This document shows, piece by piece, positions 11,794-23,300 of a stretch of 64,000 nucleotides of DNA; the first letter of the stretch is position 1; each line of letters begins with the position of its first letter. The notes under the pieces were generated by a model that was not told where the DNA came from, searched no databases, and saw only the letters and a program-made list of their open reading frames with translations. The stretch is from Thoreauomyces humboldtii. Its lineage: Eukaryota > Chytridiomycota > Chytridiomycetes > Spizellomycetales > Powellomycetaceae. The stretch is from positions 1-64,000 of the forward strand of contig JADGJA010000009.1 in assembly GCA_027596035.1 (NCBI GenBank), read 5' to 3'. Made by a program: the position numbers and the translations under genes.

Positions 11794-13145
11794 ATGTTAA
11801 CAGCAAGTACACCGGCGGTCGTGCAGGTAAGGATCATCGCAACCCGTTCTTTTACGTTCAATTGCTTAGCGTATATCGTCAGGCAGCATGGCATCGCACT
11901 GTCGTTGACACGGGCTTCGTGGACGTGACCGTTGTGACAGGGGCCAATTCTGGCGTGGGATACGGAGTGGCCGAACGTCTCGTCGAGAAGGCCTTGATGG
12001 CAGGTCAAGGATCCCAGCGTGTGATCGTCATGGCCTGCAGGAACAAGCGAAAGGCCGAGGACGCCAGGGAGAGGCTGCTCGAGGACGTCGCCAGACGGAG
12101 GAGGAAAACATCGGCGGCCAGAGGGCCGATCCCAGAGACGCTGGTTCAGCTGTTGATCGTGGATCTCGCGGACACAGGGAGCGTGTTCAGAGCATGCGCA
12201 GAGTTCAAGGAGAGGTGAATCAATCGTTTCTCAGCCCATCATTCGCCATTGATTCATCGAGTTCGAAGTTCTGACCGGTGCTTCTCCGAACGTACAGGTT
12301 CCAACGCCTTGACACCATCCATCTGAACGCGGGGATCCTCCCAACGGCCGGAATCAACCTTCTCACTGGTCTTAAGAATCTCGTCACCCGCCCATCCTTC
12401 GTAGCTCAGACCGGCGGTGACGTCTTCGTCCAACCTCGCGGGACAACCACCCACGAAGGCTTAGGAACCGTGTTTGCCGCCAACGCCTTCGGTCACTACA
12501 TTCTCACCATGGAGCTGAGGGACGTCATGACGGACGGCGCAAAGATCCTTTGGTACACCTCCACGACCGCCTCGGCCGTCCGCCACCTGGACATCGAGGA
12601 CCTGCAATGCATCAAGGGCGACCACCCTTACGAAAGCAGCAAAAGCGTCTGCGAGATCCTCGCTTCAGCTCCTCCCTCTGTCGCCGAATCCGAGTCCAAG
12701 AAGGCCTACTCGTTTGTCGTGAGTCCCGGGAACTGCGCGAGTGGTCTGCTCGATGAGGGTTCATTCATCGGTTATGCTATCGTGGTGGTAGTCTGGCTGG
12801 TAAGGTTCTTTTTGCGTTCGAGTCAAGAAGCAAGCCTCTCGGCTGACCGTATGCTTCGTCTCCTACCATCAGTTCCGTTTGCTACATGTATCTGGATCGA
12901 ATATATCCCCACGGAACGGCGCAACTGCGCCCCTCTATGTCACAGATGTGACGGATCCAGAGGGCTTTGACCGGACGGTCGTCTACCATTCGGAGACTTC
13001 ACCTATGGGCAGGTGCTGGGTTCGACGCATTCCGATTGTAGACCATGTCGAGCAGAAGCAAGCCATTAGAGTTAGAGAGGAAGTTAGGGCCCTGTACTTG
13101 GCATTCAAGGAGCGGGCCTCCAGGGAATTCGTGCTGGGACGTTGA
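11794..13145 (+). CDS. 3-ketosteroid reductase, Erg27-like short-chain dehydrogenase
   Basis: Probably the NADPH-dependent C-3 keto reductase of ergosterol synthesis, part of the sterol C-4 demethylation complex at the ER and lipid droplets. Exons 11794-11826, 11883-12214, 12298-12799 and 12873-13145 close in phase to about 379 residues. The Rossmann motif VTGANSGVGYGVAERL lies near residue 30. DTIHLNAGI is the NNAG-equivalent block typical of Erg27 and HSD17B7. YESSK supplies the catalytic Tyr and Lys. A hydrophobic stretch (GYAIVVVVWLV) follows SPGNC at about residue 270 and matches the membrane-associated loop of the family. The first exon has only 11 codons. An alternative first exon cannot be excluded, because residues 12-20 are not conserved. 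Other SDRs are possible, but the NAGI block and late hydrophobic loop favour Erg27. Confidence 0.8.
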
Positions 13146-13348
13146 AGAACCCGATACCGCCCACTAGATATGCTGTTGCGCTATATAGTCCAAGACGCTT
13201 TGCGCGCGCTTCCTTTCCGGTAGGCGTATACGCGCAATCTGATATTGATGAGTAGCGTCCAAAGCCCATGCTCTCCCTGATCCCATTCCCAGCCTCCATT
13301 TCCCTAAGTTAAGCGGTGCTAAACACTATCTGACGGGAAGAGCTATGT

Positions 13349-15014
13349 CTACTGGTCGTAAGCCTGCTCCTCCTGCTCCTGCTCTCCTCCGTAAGCTTGC
13401 TCCTCTTCTGCAATATTGCAAATGTTGTGCGTCAGGGAACAGTAGACACCATTTGCTTTACGAGTGGCGCTTACCTTCCACGCCCTCCTCCTCGGCAGTT
13501 GCGTCCTGATACTGCTGATACTCAGAAATGAGATCGGCCATGTTGCTCTCTGCCTCAGTGAACTCCATCTCATCCATTCCTTCGCCGGTGTACCAGTGCA
13601 AGAAGGCCTTGCGGCGGAACATGGCCGAGAACTGCACCTGGATCCGCTTGAAGGGCTCCTGAATGGAAGTGCTGTTTCCGATGAAAGTGGCCGACATCTT
13701 GAGACCACGGGGTGGGATGTCGCAAACTGGCACGGAATGAAGGAAGCTTATCAGAACAAGATAACACGAAAATGAACCGAGGTGTCCAAGAGGGATCACT
13801 CACTAGCTGTTTTGATGTTGCTTGGAATCCACTCGACAAAGTAGCTGCTGTTTCTCGTCTGCATGTTGTACATCTGCTGCTCTACCTCTTTCGTGCTGAG
13901 TTTTCCGCGGAAGATGGTAGAGACAGTCAAGTAGCGTCCGTGGCGAGGATCACATGCGGCCATCATGTTCTTTGGGTCGAACAGCTGGGCGGTCAGCTCG
14001 GGCACGGTGAGCGAGCTGTAGGCTTGGGAGCCGCGAGCCGTCAATGGTGCGAATCCAACCATGAAGAAATGCAGCCGGGGGAACGGAACCATGTTGACCG
14101 CAAGCTTGCGGAGATCGGCGTTGAGCTGTCCAGGAAATCTAAGGCAGGTTGTGATGCCGGAGATGACTGTGGAGACAAGATGATTCAAGTCGCTGTAAGC
14201 GGGAGATGCGATCTTGAGCGTCCTGAGACAGATATCATAAAGAGCTTCGTTGTCGATCATGAACGACAGATCAGAGTTCTCGACCAACTGGTGTACCGCC
14301 AGCGTCGCGTTATATGGCTCGACGACGGTGTCGGAGACCTTAGGGGATGGCATCACCGAGAATGTGCAAAGCATGCGGTCGGGGAACTCTTCACGGATCT
14401 GGCATGGCAGGAACGGGTTTACAAGTCTGATCATCCCCGCATTTCCTGGCGGTTTTGTGATAACGATACCTTGGACACGAGCAGGGAACCCATGCCGGAA
14501 CCCGTCCCGCCTCCAAGAGAGTGAAACACCTGGAACCCTTGAAGGGAGTCCGACCCCTCGGCCTCCTTTCTCACGACGTCGAGGACGCTCTCGACCAATT
14601 CGGCCCCCTCAGTATAATATCCCTTGGCCCAGTTGTTTCCAGCCCCCGACTGGCCAAAGACAAAGTTGTCTGGTCGGTATAGCTGACCGTATGGACTTGC
14701 CCGAACAGAGTCCATGGTCCCAGGCTCCAGATCGACGAGGACGGCGCGGGGCACATACTTTCCTCCGCTTGCCTCGTTGTAGTAGACGCTGATGCGCTCC
14801 AGCTGGAGGTCCGAGTCTCCGTTGTAGTGACCCGAAGGATCGATGCCGTGCTCATCGCTCACGACTTCCCAGAACTTTGAGCCGATCTGATTACCGCACT
14901 GGTGGACGAGAAAGGACAAGGCGGGACGGTCGATACAAAAGCTCTACTCAAGGAGGAACGAGCTCGCGTTCGAAATACCTGACCAGCGTGCACACTGATG
15001 ATCTCACGAGGCAT
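13349..15014 (-). CDS. Beta-tubulin
   Basis: GTP-binding microtubule subunit. Five exons on the minus strand: 15014-14979, 14898-14470, 14398-13804, 13726-13475 and 13407-13349, giving about 456 residues. The first exon encodes only [12 protein letters not shown], after which [11 protein letters not shown] resumes. The tubulin signature GGGTGSGMG, the block [17 protein letters not shown] and the C-terminal [13 protein letters not shown] are all present, and the Glu/Gln-rich tail ends in a Tyr-containing segment. The protein is divergent for a beta-tubulin. At canonical position 198, usually Glu, it has Leu (codon CTG at 14267-14269), and position 6, usually His, is Ser. Phe-167, Phe-200 and Leu-240 are kept. 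These changes suggest either a paralogue or natural insensitivity to benzimidazoles. Confidence 0.95.
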
Positions 15015-15612
15015 GATGCAGGATGGGTGGATGGGATATGAATCTGAAATGCCAGGAAGACAGCGGGGGTCAGGTCAAGCTGACGGGATCGAGGCGCAAT
15101 CTTGGAGATGGGAGGGCGGGGAGGGCGCGTGGAACGTGGTGGGAAGCATTCGGAACACTTACCAAGATGGAGTGAGTTTGAATGCAAAGTGTAGCTGAAG
15201 GGTGCAGAGTGCGATTCAAAGAGCGCAGAGACAAGCGGGAGGGGGAGCAGCAGAAGAACACTATGTATACGTGCTTAGTCAATGCAACCAAACGTAGATA
15301 ACAAAAAGAAGATGAGGGGGGGTGAAGGGGGCGCTGAACGTCGAAATGCATAAACGCCACGGTCCCAAGCAGTCGGGTACTCGACAGCCTCCGGCTACTT
15401 GCCAACTGCAATGATCAATGGGAAAGGATGCCACAATGGCAAGGCTGGCGCCCCATTGGACCCACAGGTAACATGAATATTCAGGGAAAGCAAGAACCAT
15501 GGTCGCGATCAGGTACCGATTTCAGATTGTCCACAGCTCCAGCTCCGGATAGGCTGCGGGATAGGAGGCCTTAAGAGGGACACAGATGGGGCAAGTGGGA
15601 TGATGAGCTGGC
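15015..15612. other. Intergenic between beta-tubulin and the glucoamylase gene
   Basis: This holds the tubulin promoter and 5' leader and the 3' end of the glucoamylase unit. No coding exon is recognised. Confidence 0.4.
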
Positions 15613-17078
15613 TTATGCCTGCACGCGGAGCACCTGGGCATCCTCGGATTTGTGTTCCCTAGCATCTCTCGCCCATCCAGCTGTCAGGAGTGCTGCGTAA
15701 CTCCACGTCAGGTCTCTTGCTCCTCGTATGAAGCCCGTGTCTCTGTCCATTTGCTCCGAAAGCCTCCCATCTCCGGGCGCGTGGGACCGAACTCTCCTCA
15801 AAAAACCGTCGGCAAGCCGATTTGCGCTTTCTCTCAGCTCTCGCTCCGAGTGCCGTCCACTCTCTACCGTCAGAAGTGCCGTAAGTTTCGGATGCGTTCG
15901 TTTCGGGTCGTAGCGATAAAGGAGCTCCGCAGCAGCGAGGGTTGTCAGAAACCATGGGTTGCCACGAGAAGTCCCGTACCCATCGTAAAGATCTTCCGGG
16001 TATCTTCCGAGTGCGGGGGGAAGGTTTCGCCCGTTGATGGGGTACAGTCCTCGCATCGACTCAATAAGCTTGGCGAGCGTAGCGTGGACATGCGTGATAT
16101 CCACGCTGTCTGGGGCGTGAAGACAGGCCAGCAGCGTGGCCGTGTCCAAGTTGCTCGTCTTGTAGTCAATTCCTCCAGTTCGATCAAGGGTTTGCATGAT
16201 GTAATTCCCTTCCGCAGACCAGTGCGTAGGTATGACATTCTCGAGGCGTGTGCCAGCCAAAGAGAGGTCCCGCCTCAATTCCTGATTGGCGACATCGGGA
16301 AACGAAGCAAGGAATGCAGCACCTTTTCTCACGGCTTCCAGCTGCACGACACGCGTGTAGTAATGGTATCCCTTGATCTCTTCCCACAGATCGAAGCCAT
16401 CCGCCTCGTCACCCGTTGCACCTGCCGTTCGAACGACATGAAGGAGGTCGGCGTGAACTCCCCAGGTGGAATCGCCAATCAGATTGCGCTCCACGATCTC
16501 CTTGTCGCCTCCGGCTTCCAGGAAGGCTTCAGCAAACTCGATCAAGCTCACCGCGCGTAGGGCCGGACCGTCGTGCTGCGGGCGACCCCATGGCTGCGTG
16601 AAATCGCTGCCGTCCACCATATACTTAGGATCGCCAAAGCCCGCTGCACGAGCAGGCACTTCAAGCGATTTGCTGAACGCTGCATACTCCCAAAGACGGT
16701 CCTCGTAAACAGATTTTTCGGGCACATCGCCGGCGAGTGAATATAATCGGACAACGGTACGCATCACCAGTGCGGCGTCCCTGGTCCAATGATAGAAGTA
16801 ATCGGGGTTCGACCGGCTCGGAGATGCGACTACCACACCTCTGTAAACGCTAATATGAGTGATTCGCAAGCCAGAACTTTCACGTCTTTTCTAGTGCACC
16901 TAGAGGTTCCTTCTGGACTGATATTATCAAGGAGTCGTACAACCGATATGTTCCGCGCGCCTTGTAACCAGCGTTCCAGCTCCTCATCGTGCTCAAATGC
17001 TCGCACCTCCCGCGCCTTGCACAACAAAAAGGGAACCGCCAGACAAGCCCATGCCAAGTAAATGATGTTGAACAACAT
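15613..17078 (-). CDS. Glucoamylase (GH15, glucan 1,4-alpha-glucosidase)
   Basis: Secreted exo-enzyme releasing beta-D-glucose from non-reducing ends of starch and related glucans. Two exons, 17078-16900 and 16840-15613, encode about 468 residues. Residues 1-26 look like a signal peptide (MLFNIIYLAWACLAVPFLLC). The GH15 blocks are ASPSRSNPDYFYHWTRDAAL (substrate-binding Trp, Arg and Asp), GRPQHDGPALRA, DLWEE (general acid Glu) and SEQMDRDTG (catalytic base Glu). The protein ends soon after TWSYAALLTA, so there is no C-terminal starch-binding CBM20 module and no Ser/Thr linker. It is therefore a single-domain enzyme, as in several yeasts. The start chosen gives the signal peptide; an upstream in-frame Met exists near 17228. 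Confidence 0.93.
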
Positions 17079-17323
17079 GTTGCGAGAAGCTTTGTTAGGT
17101 CGACGGCCTCGGACAGATGCGACATGCTGTCCCGCTTGCTCCAGGTGGGCCTGTTGTCCAGACCTTTCGGACGGTTGGCCGCTTGTTTTGACAGCGCATC
17201 TGGGCGAATCTCGCACCCTTGGGCCCATAGCGTGACCTCCATGTCAGTTTAATCTCAACTTCGATGGGAGTCACCGTGCTTGCATGTGCCATTGTCTGTT
17301 TTATCATCGATTCAAAAAGTGCC

Positions 17324-20300
17324 TCACATTCCCACTCTCCTTGGATCCACTGAGCAGCCCGATGTGCCACCGAAACCCCTCGCCTCCAGATCTTTACCCC
17401 GCGCTTTAATGTAGTCCCATCTTTCCCTCTGTTTCTCAGCAAGCATCTGCCTTCTTCGGAAAAGACACTGGACTTCCGCTCCGATGAGTTCCAGCTCACT
17501 TGCCATAGCTGGCGGAGTCTCGGTCCATGGGACGTTTGCCCTGTGGCTCGCGTTGCCAAGTCGAGTGGCTGCGGCGCTGATCCTAGCATTCATGTCGTCG
17601 GCCATGTGCTGCATGTCGGCAGCCAAGAGGGCATGATGAGCTCGGAGGTGTGGTAGACAAACGCAGTTGGCGTCGGACCGCCTTATCCGTGATCTAGAGG
17701 ATGTAACAGGAGCATCGTTCTCCGCTGCCTCAGCAGAGTTGGGTGCTGGAGTCCGCGGGGTGGTCCGGCGCTGGAAGGGGAGACCAACCACCGTTTGAAC
17801 GCTGTCGACTATTTTTCCAAGAGATGAAGATCCGAGCATCGGTGGTGGGGAGGCACTGGGCCCCCGATCCTGCTCATCTTCCGCTGGCTGTGGTTCTGGC
17901 TGTGGTGTAGATTCACTCCCGGTGCTGAGAGTAACCGTCGAGGGAATGGCATTAGGCGGGAGAACTTCACCGGGCGCAACCACTGCCACCTGTTCCCCCT
18001 GACCGTCTCGTTCGGCTATCCCCTCATCCGACTGGTCTTTGTGCGACGTGGACATCGCATCGACTACGGTAGCTACGGCAGCACCTAGCATCGTGGATCC
18101 CAAAATAGATGGAGGCTCCTCGACAACAGGATTTGCTACGGTCACGGACCTCTCTGGCTCGTCCGATACAGGCGAGTCTTGCGTTGCCTCTGTCCTATCT
18201 TCGACTGGGTTGGAATCCGGTAAGGCTTGGCTATCTTGAGCAGAGGCTTCGGCTTCGTCGTCTTTATGGAATGGGTTGACCTTGTCAAAAGCGGCACTCA
18301 GCATAGACTGTGATTCTTTCGCTTCCGCTTGGCTTTCAGCTCCCTTTTCCTCTTCCGCATCGGATCTCGCTGAGGCTTCGTTTTCTCGAGCAGAATCTTT
18401 GTTTTCGTGATCTTTATGGAATGGATTGACCTTGTCAACAGCGGCACTGAGCATGGACTGTGATTCCTTAGCTTCCGGCTGTCCTTGAGCCCCCCTTTCT
18501 TCTTCCGCGTCTTTGTCCTTGTGGTGAACGGTTTCAGCAAGGAGGGCCGCAGCCTCCATAGGATGCTTGAATGGAAACTCGCCGACATTTTCGGCGAGAT
18601 GTGTCGCCCCCGAAACCACATGGCCCATCAAAGACTTGTGGTGTTGGCGGGGATCCAATTTCTCCAGCAGCGAGGATTCTTGATGCAGGGGATTCAGTTT
18701 GTCAATCAATGACTCGTGAAACGGATTCAGTTTTTGAAGCGTAGATTCGCGAGGATCCATTTTCTCGACAAGAGATTTGTGGAGAGGGTTCAATTTCTCA
18801 AGCGTGGATTCCCGAGGATCAAGCTTTTCCGTCAGAGATTGATGAAACGGGTTAAGCTTCTGGAAAGTAGATTCTCGAGGGTCCAACTTGTCCACAGTGG
18901 ATTTATGGAGAGGGTTCAGCTTGTTGAGCATGGATTCGTGAGGCATCACCTTTCCCAAGGGAGACTCATGCAGAGGGTTCACTTTGTCTAGTAGGGACTC
19001 TTGAGGAATCGCTTTCTCTAACGGGGACTGATGTAGAGGATTTAGTTTCTGAAGGCCCGATTGGTGAAAAGGGTTGATAGCTGAAGCGGCATCATGCACC
19101 AAAGCCGCCGCACCGCCAAGCACACCCGCCACTCCAATTGCTTCTTCAACCGCGTCTCGTCCGTGTTCCCGTTTTGTCTCCGAATGACTTTGCCCGTCAT
19201 TTACACTAGGGAGATGACTTTGGATTGTCTCTTTGAGGTTTTGAATCTTGGACGAGGGGCCTTGTGCAGGCACGTCCCTCGTTGTGTCCTCAGAGCTGTG
19301 TTGAAACGGCAGATGGTCTCGCATCCTCTCCATCAAGGAAGGGGTTTCCACGGCTTCGGTCTTTTCTGCGGGTTCTTCCGTTTTATCCGGGGAATGAACA
19401 AAGGGTAACACCTTAGCCATTACCGAGCGGATTTTCGAAGCTGGAGCGGTGTCCTCAACCGCTTGGTTGTCGGTTTCGACATTATTACTACTCGTGACTT
19501 GAGGATTGACTCCCCGGCTTTGTGCTGCCACCGGGGAATCCGCCTTTGTGTCATGCCCTGGGATATGCTTGAACACTCTCTCCAAGAGACCGGCAGTCCC
19601 AATAGCAGCGGCAGTGTCTTCGACTTGGTCTGGTTCTTGTGATGCCACATTCCCTTCGGCAGGAGTTGCGGTGGCTTGTAAAGGGAGGGAATCTTTGACC
19701 TTTTCCAACGATGACGGTTTGTCCTCCACATCATTTACATCCGCGCCAGATGGTTCTGCTGACTGGGAGTCTGTACCGTTCTTTACTGAAGATTCTGCAG
19801 TCCTGGACATTGGTTTGGCTTCAGCGCCGTTTGTGGAAACCGATACAGGGTCTTGCTTCGTAGGTTGAATTTCCTGATTCACCTTACTACCACTGCGTCG
19901 GTGGAAATGCGAAAAGAACATTCGGTGTGGCCAGGATGTGGCCACGTCGGTACCCCTTTCGGCATGACTTTTGGGCAGAACCGGCAATGCCTCCTCGGAA
20001 GCGAGAGGTTGTTCCTTCCCCGTTAGATCTCGGTTCTTTGTACCATTTTGCGAGGCAAGCTGATCTACGACTTTTGCCAGGATATTCGGCGATTCTACCG
20101 CTGCGAGGGCAATAGCGGCATCATGTCCCTCTTGCGATCGGGGAGACTCCCCTGTTGCCTCCTTCCGATATTTTTTTTGCTCTGCTTCTACAGAGCTCGA
20201 GGTTGAATGGAAGGGAAGGATTTCCGCTACTTTGTGAAAAAGTGACGGGCGGTCGTCATTTGTCTCCTGTTCGGCCCCATTTTCCTCTCCTGATTCGGAA

Positions 20301-23300
20301 GGACTAGCATCCTCACTGTCGTCCTCTGAATCATCGGCTGTAGTATCGGATTTCTGTCCTTTTCGAAAACCAAAACCGGCTGCCATCCGCTTCATTATTG
20401 ATGATGATTGCTTCCGAGGGGAATCGTCTTGATCCTCTTCCAAGGGGAGGCCCTCTGACATTGGACGAGCACCCCCCTGTCGGCGAAATGGTAAACCAGC
20501 TACAACTCTGGCAGCAGTCGATCGAAGTCTGGACTGACGTCTGACGACCGTGACATTCTGGGCGCCAACTTCTTCACCCTCGTCGTCGTCGTCCTCAGTT
20601 TCCTGGTCATCGGCCTCGTTATCCGCATGATCACTTATCTCATCACGTTCTTCATCGTCGCTCTCAGCAACATCATCATCGGCATCTCCGCTTTCGGCAT
20701 GCTCGGCCACCCGCTTGAACCTGATATCTTCATCTTCGTCAATTTCCGTAGGAGATCTGACGCCGACAGGGCTATCGTCATCTCTCTCGTCTTCGCTGCC
20801 GCTGCCGCTTCCGTCGTCACCCCCTCCTGAAAAGTAGTGTATAAGCTGACCAACGGTCGACGGGCTCCGATTCGGGGGGTGAAGAATTTCATCGAGATAG
20901 TGAGAGACTGCGTAAACACCTCGCTTCAAGGAAGAACTAGGTGGATCCGAAGCAGTGCTGAGGTGCTTAGTATCGATGTGAAGCTGGGGGCTGGACCGAC
21001 GGCGAGAAACGGACGGACTAGTCGCTTGCGCTTCTCGTGCATCCTTGCCATCGTCATCGGTGTCGGAGCCTTCGTATTGAGATTCGTACGTTTCGCTCTC
21101 TGCCTGTGATTCCGATGCGCCTGAGTCACTGGGTGACGATACTTCGGAGCTTGGAGTGTCCGGAAAAGGCTTATTAAGGATCGGAGAGGGGGGGTCATAC
21201 GTAGAGATAGCTTCTACGGCGTCAATCGAATGTTTCACGTCCTTCTCTGTATCCTCTGCAGGGGAGCCGATCGCGTCGGCCGAGGATTCTGGCTCAGGGT
21301 CTAAGTATTGCTCATCGAGGCTTCCGAGTGAATCTGTTCTTGAAAGCAAGTCAGGCCTCAGGTCCTTAGACTTTTCTTCAATTTCGTCTTGTTGCCCGCT
21401 CTCCAACTGGATTCCTGGCTGCTGGTCGTCTGACACGGATACTGAAGAAGAGTCGCCGTCCTCAGAGGGCTCGCTCCCCAACTCGAATGCTGGCTTCTGG
21501 TCGTCGGACACGGGGACCGAAGAAGAGTCGCCGTCCTCAGAAATCCCGTTCCCCAGCTCGATTGCTAACTGCAGGTCTTGGGACATGGGTACCGAAGAAG
21601 AGTTGCCGTGGTCAGAGATAGTGGCAATAACGATAGGTTCTGCACTCTCGGTATCTGCAACGGAGCCTGGTGTCTCGGCAGTTTTCGCCAGGATGAGCGC
21701 AGGGTCCGATACTACGCCGCCATCCTCCAAAAGTATATCGGCATCTGCTTTCGGACTAGCCTTCAAGCCATCCTCCAGACGCGTATCGTCATTTCCTGTC
21801 GGAGTAGCCTTCATGCTATCCTCCAGATGCGTATCGTCATCTGCTATCGGACTAGCCTTCATGATGGTCGCATTTTCTTCAGTTGTCCCATGGCCATCCA
21901 ACGGCATCTCCGCACTTGAGGTCGAAGAATTTATAGTTTCGACTTCTGGGGATAGGGTCGATGAAGACAAATCCATAGCTTCCGTCCGCACTGACTGCGT
22001 CTCAGGATCTGAGATATCCTCTGCGATGCAAGGGTCGCTCGTTTCGAGACGTTGCAGTTCTTCCTCGACGATTTCAGCAATAGCTTCAGCTCTAGCTTGC
22101 ACTTCGATAGCTTTGAGAATTCCAGGATTTGCGTGTACTTCCGCGTAATGCTCGGACTTCACCTGGGCCTTCGTTTTCGCTTTGAATTGTGCTATAATCT
22201 CGTCCTCAATGGAGCTGCGGGCCAGTAAATTCAAAGGTAGACTTGAATCCTTGCCTTCGCCAAAGCCGCCTGCCGCTGAAACACTGGATGTCGTTCCTGA
22301 ACGCACCTCAGTGCCATCGAAGGCTGAGACTTCAGCCTCCGTTTGCGATCCGCCCGAGGCGGAAGATGCGCGGTCCGATCCGGCGACATTAGCAATCGAG
22401 TGATGCTCCTTTCCAAAGTCAGCAGGAGAGTCTTCAGGTACAGGTACCACAATTTCGGGGGGTGAGTCATCGCCATTAGATACCGCTCGTGCCACTTCTT
22501 TTTCGAGCGCGCTCTCGACGGCCTCTGGAAAGATTTCGTTATCCATCGACGGAACTACAGGGGTTGTCATATCCTCGAGATCAGCGGCCGCTTCCACCAC
22601 TTCCACTGCTTTTTCGGTATCAGACACCTTCACTGCAACATCTAGGCCATCCTCATCCAAATTTAAAACCTCATCTGGCAATGCCTTCTTTGAGTCCAAA
22701 GCTGCAGGATGCTCCACAACTGGCAGTTCAGAAGCATTCAGTGCTGGTGCTTCGCGCGGTTCCTCTGTCAACTCGGATTGAAAGGTTTCCTCCAAGTCGG
22801 CAGGCAAAATCGCGGGAGATTCAACATCCGCTCCCGACAGTTGACGAGCTTCTGTAGCGTCAGGATGCATCGGTGATGAAACAACCTCATACTTCTTTCT
22901 TTCTTCAAAAGGATTTTCTCGATTGGAAGCTTTTGGAGTTTCCATGTCGTCCCATTCGTCGGTTGCGACACCGATGTTTGCAGCTTCAGCTGAAACGCCC
23001 TGAGATGCTGCTTCGAGCTTGGATGGTTCTTCCAAGCTATCATCAATCTCCGCAGCCGAGCTCTGTTCCGACTTCCCTTCCGAGACTGGATTGCTCTCCA
23101 ACGCTATATCAACGGCGTCCTTTGATGTCTCGCCTTCATCGCTCTCATCGCCCGCAGTATTGAATGTAGCGAGAAGATCCTGAACCACTGGGCTGGCCAG
23201 CGGGTCAAGTAGCGCCGTTTCTTCACATATGACGTTGGTGAGCTCATCTGCTTCCGTATTCTCACTCTCTTCATCGGACTCTAAGGAAACCGCGTTGCCA

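Noticed and set aside
13296..13320. Short resemblance to a 5S rRNA internal segment (CCTAAGTTAAGCGGTGC)
   Set aside because: The flanks do not form the 5S helices, and the tubulin stop codon follows within about 30 bases; a chance match.
13712..14524. Plus-strand open frame of 270 residues opposite beta-tubulin
   Set aside because: It is the antisense shadow of conserved tubulin exons and its introns; no independent coding sign.
15652..16560. Plus-strand open frame of 302 residues opposite the glucoamylase gene
   Set aside because: Antisense shadow of the GH15 exon, which has all catalytic motifs on the minus strand.
21156..22148. Plus-strand frame of 330 residues inside the giant minus-strand gene
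   Set aside because: Ser-rich antisense translation of acidic repeats; the minus frame is far longer and continuous.
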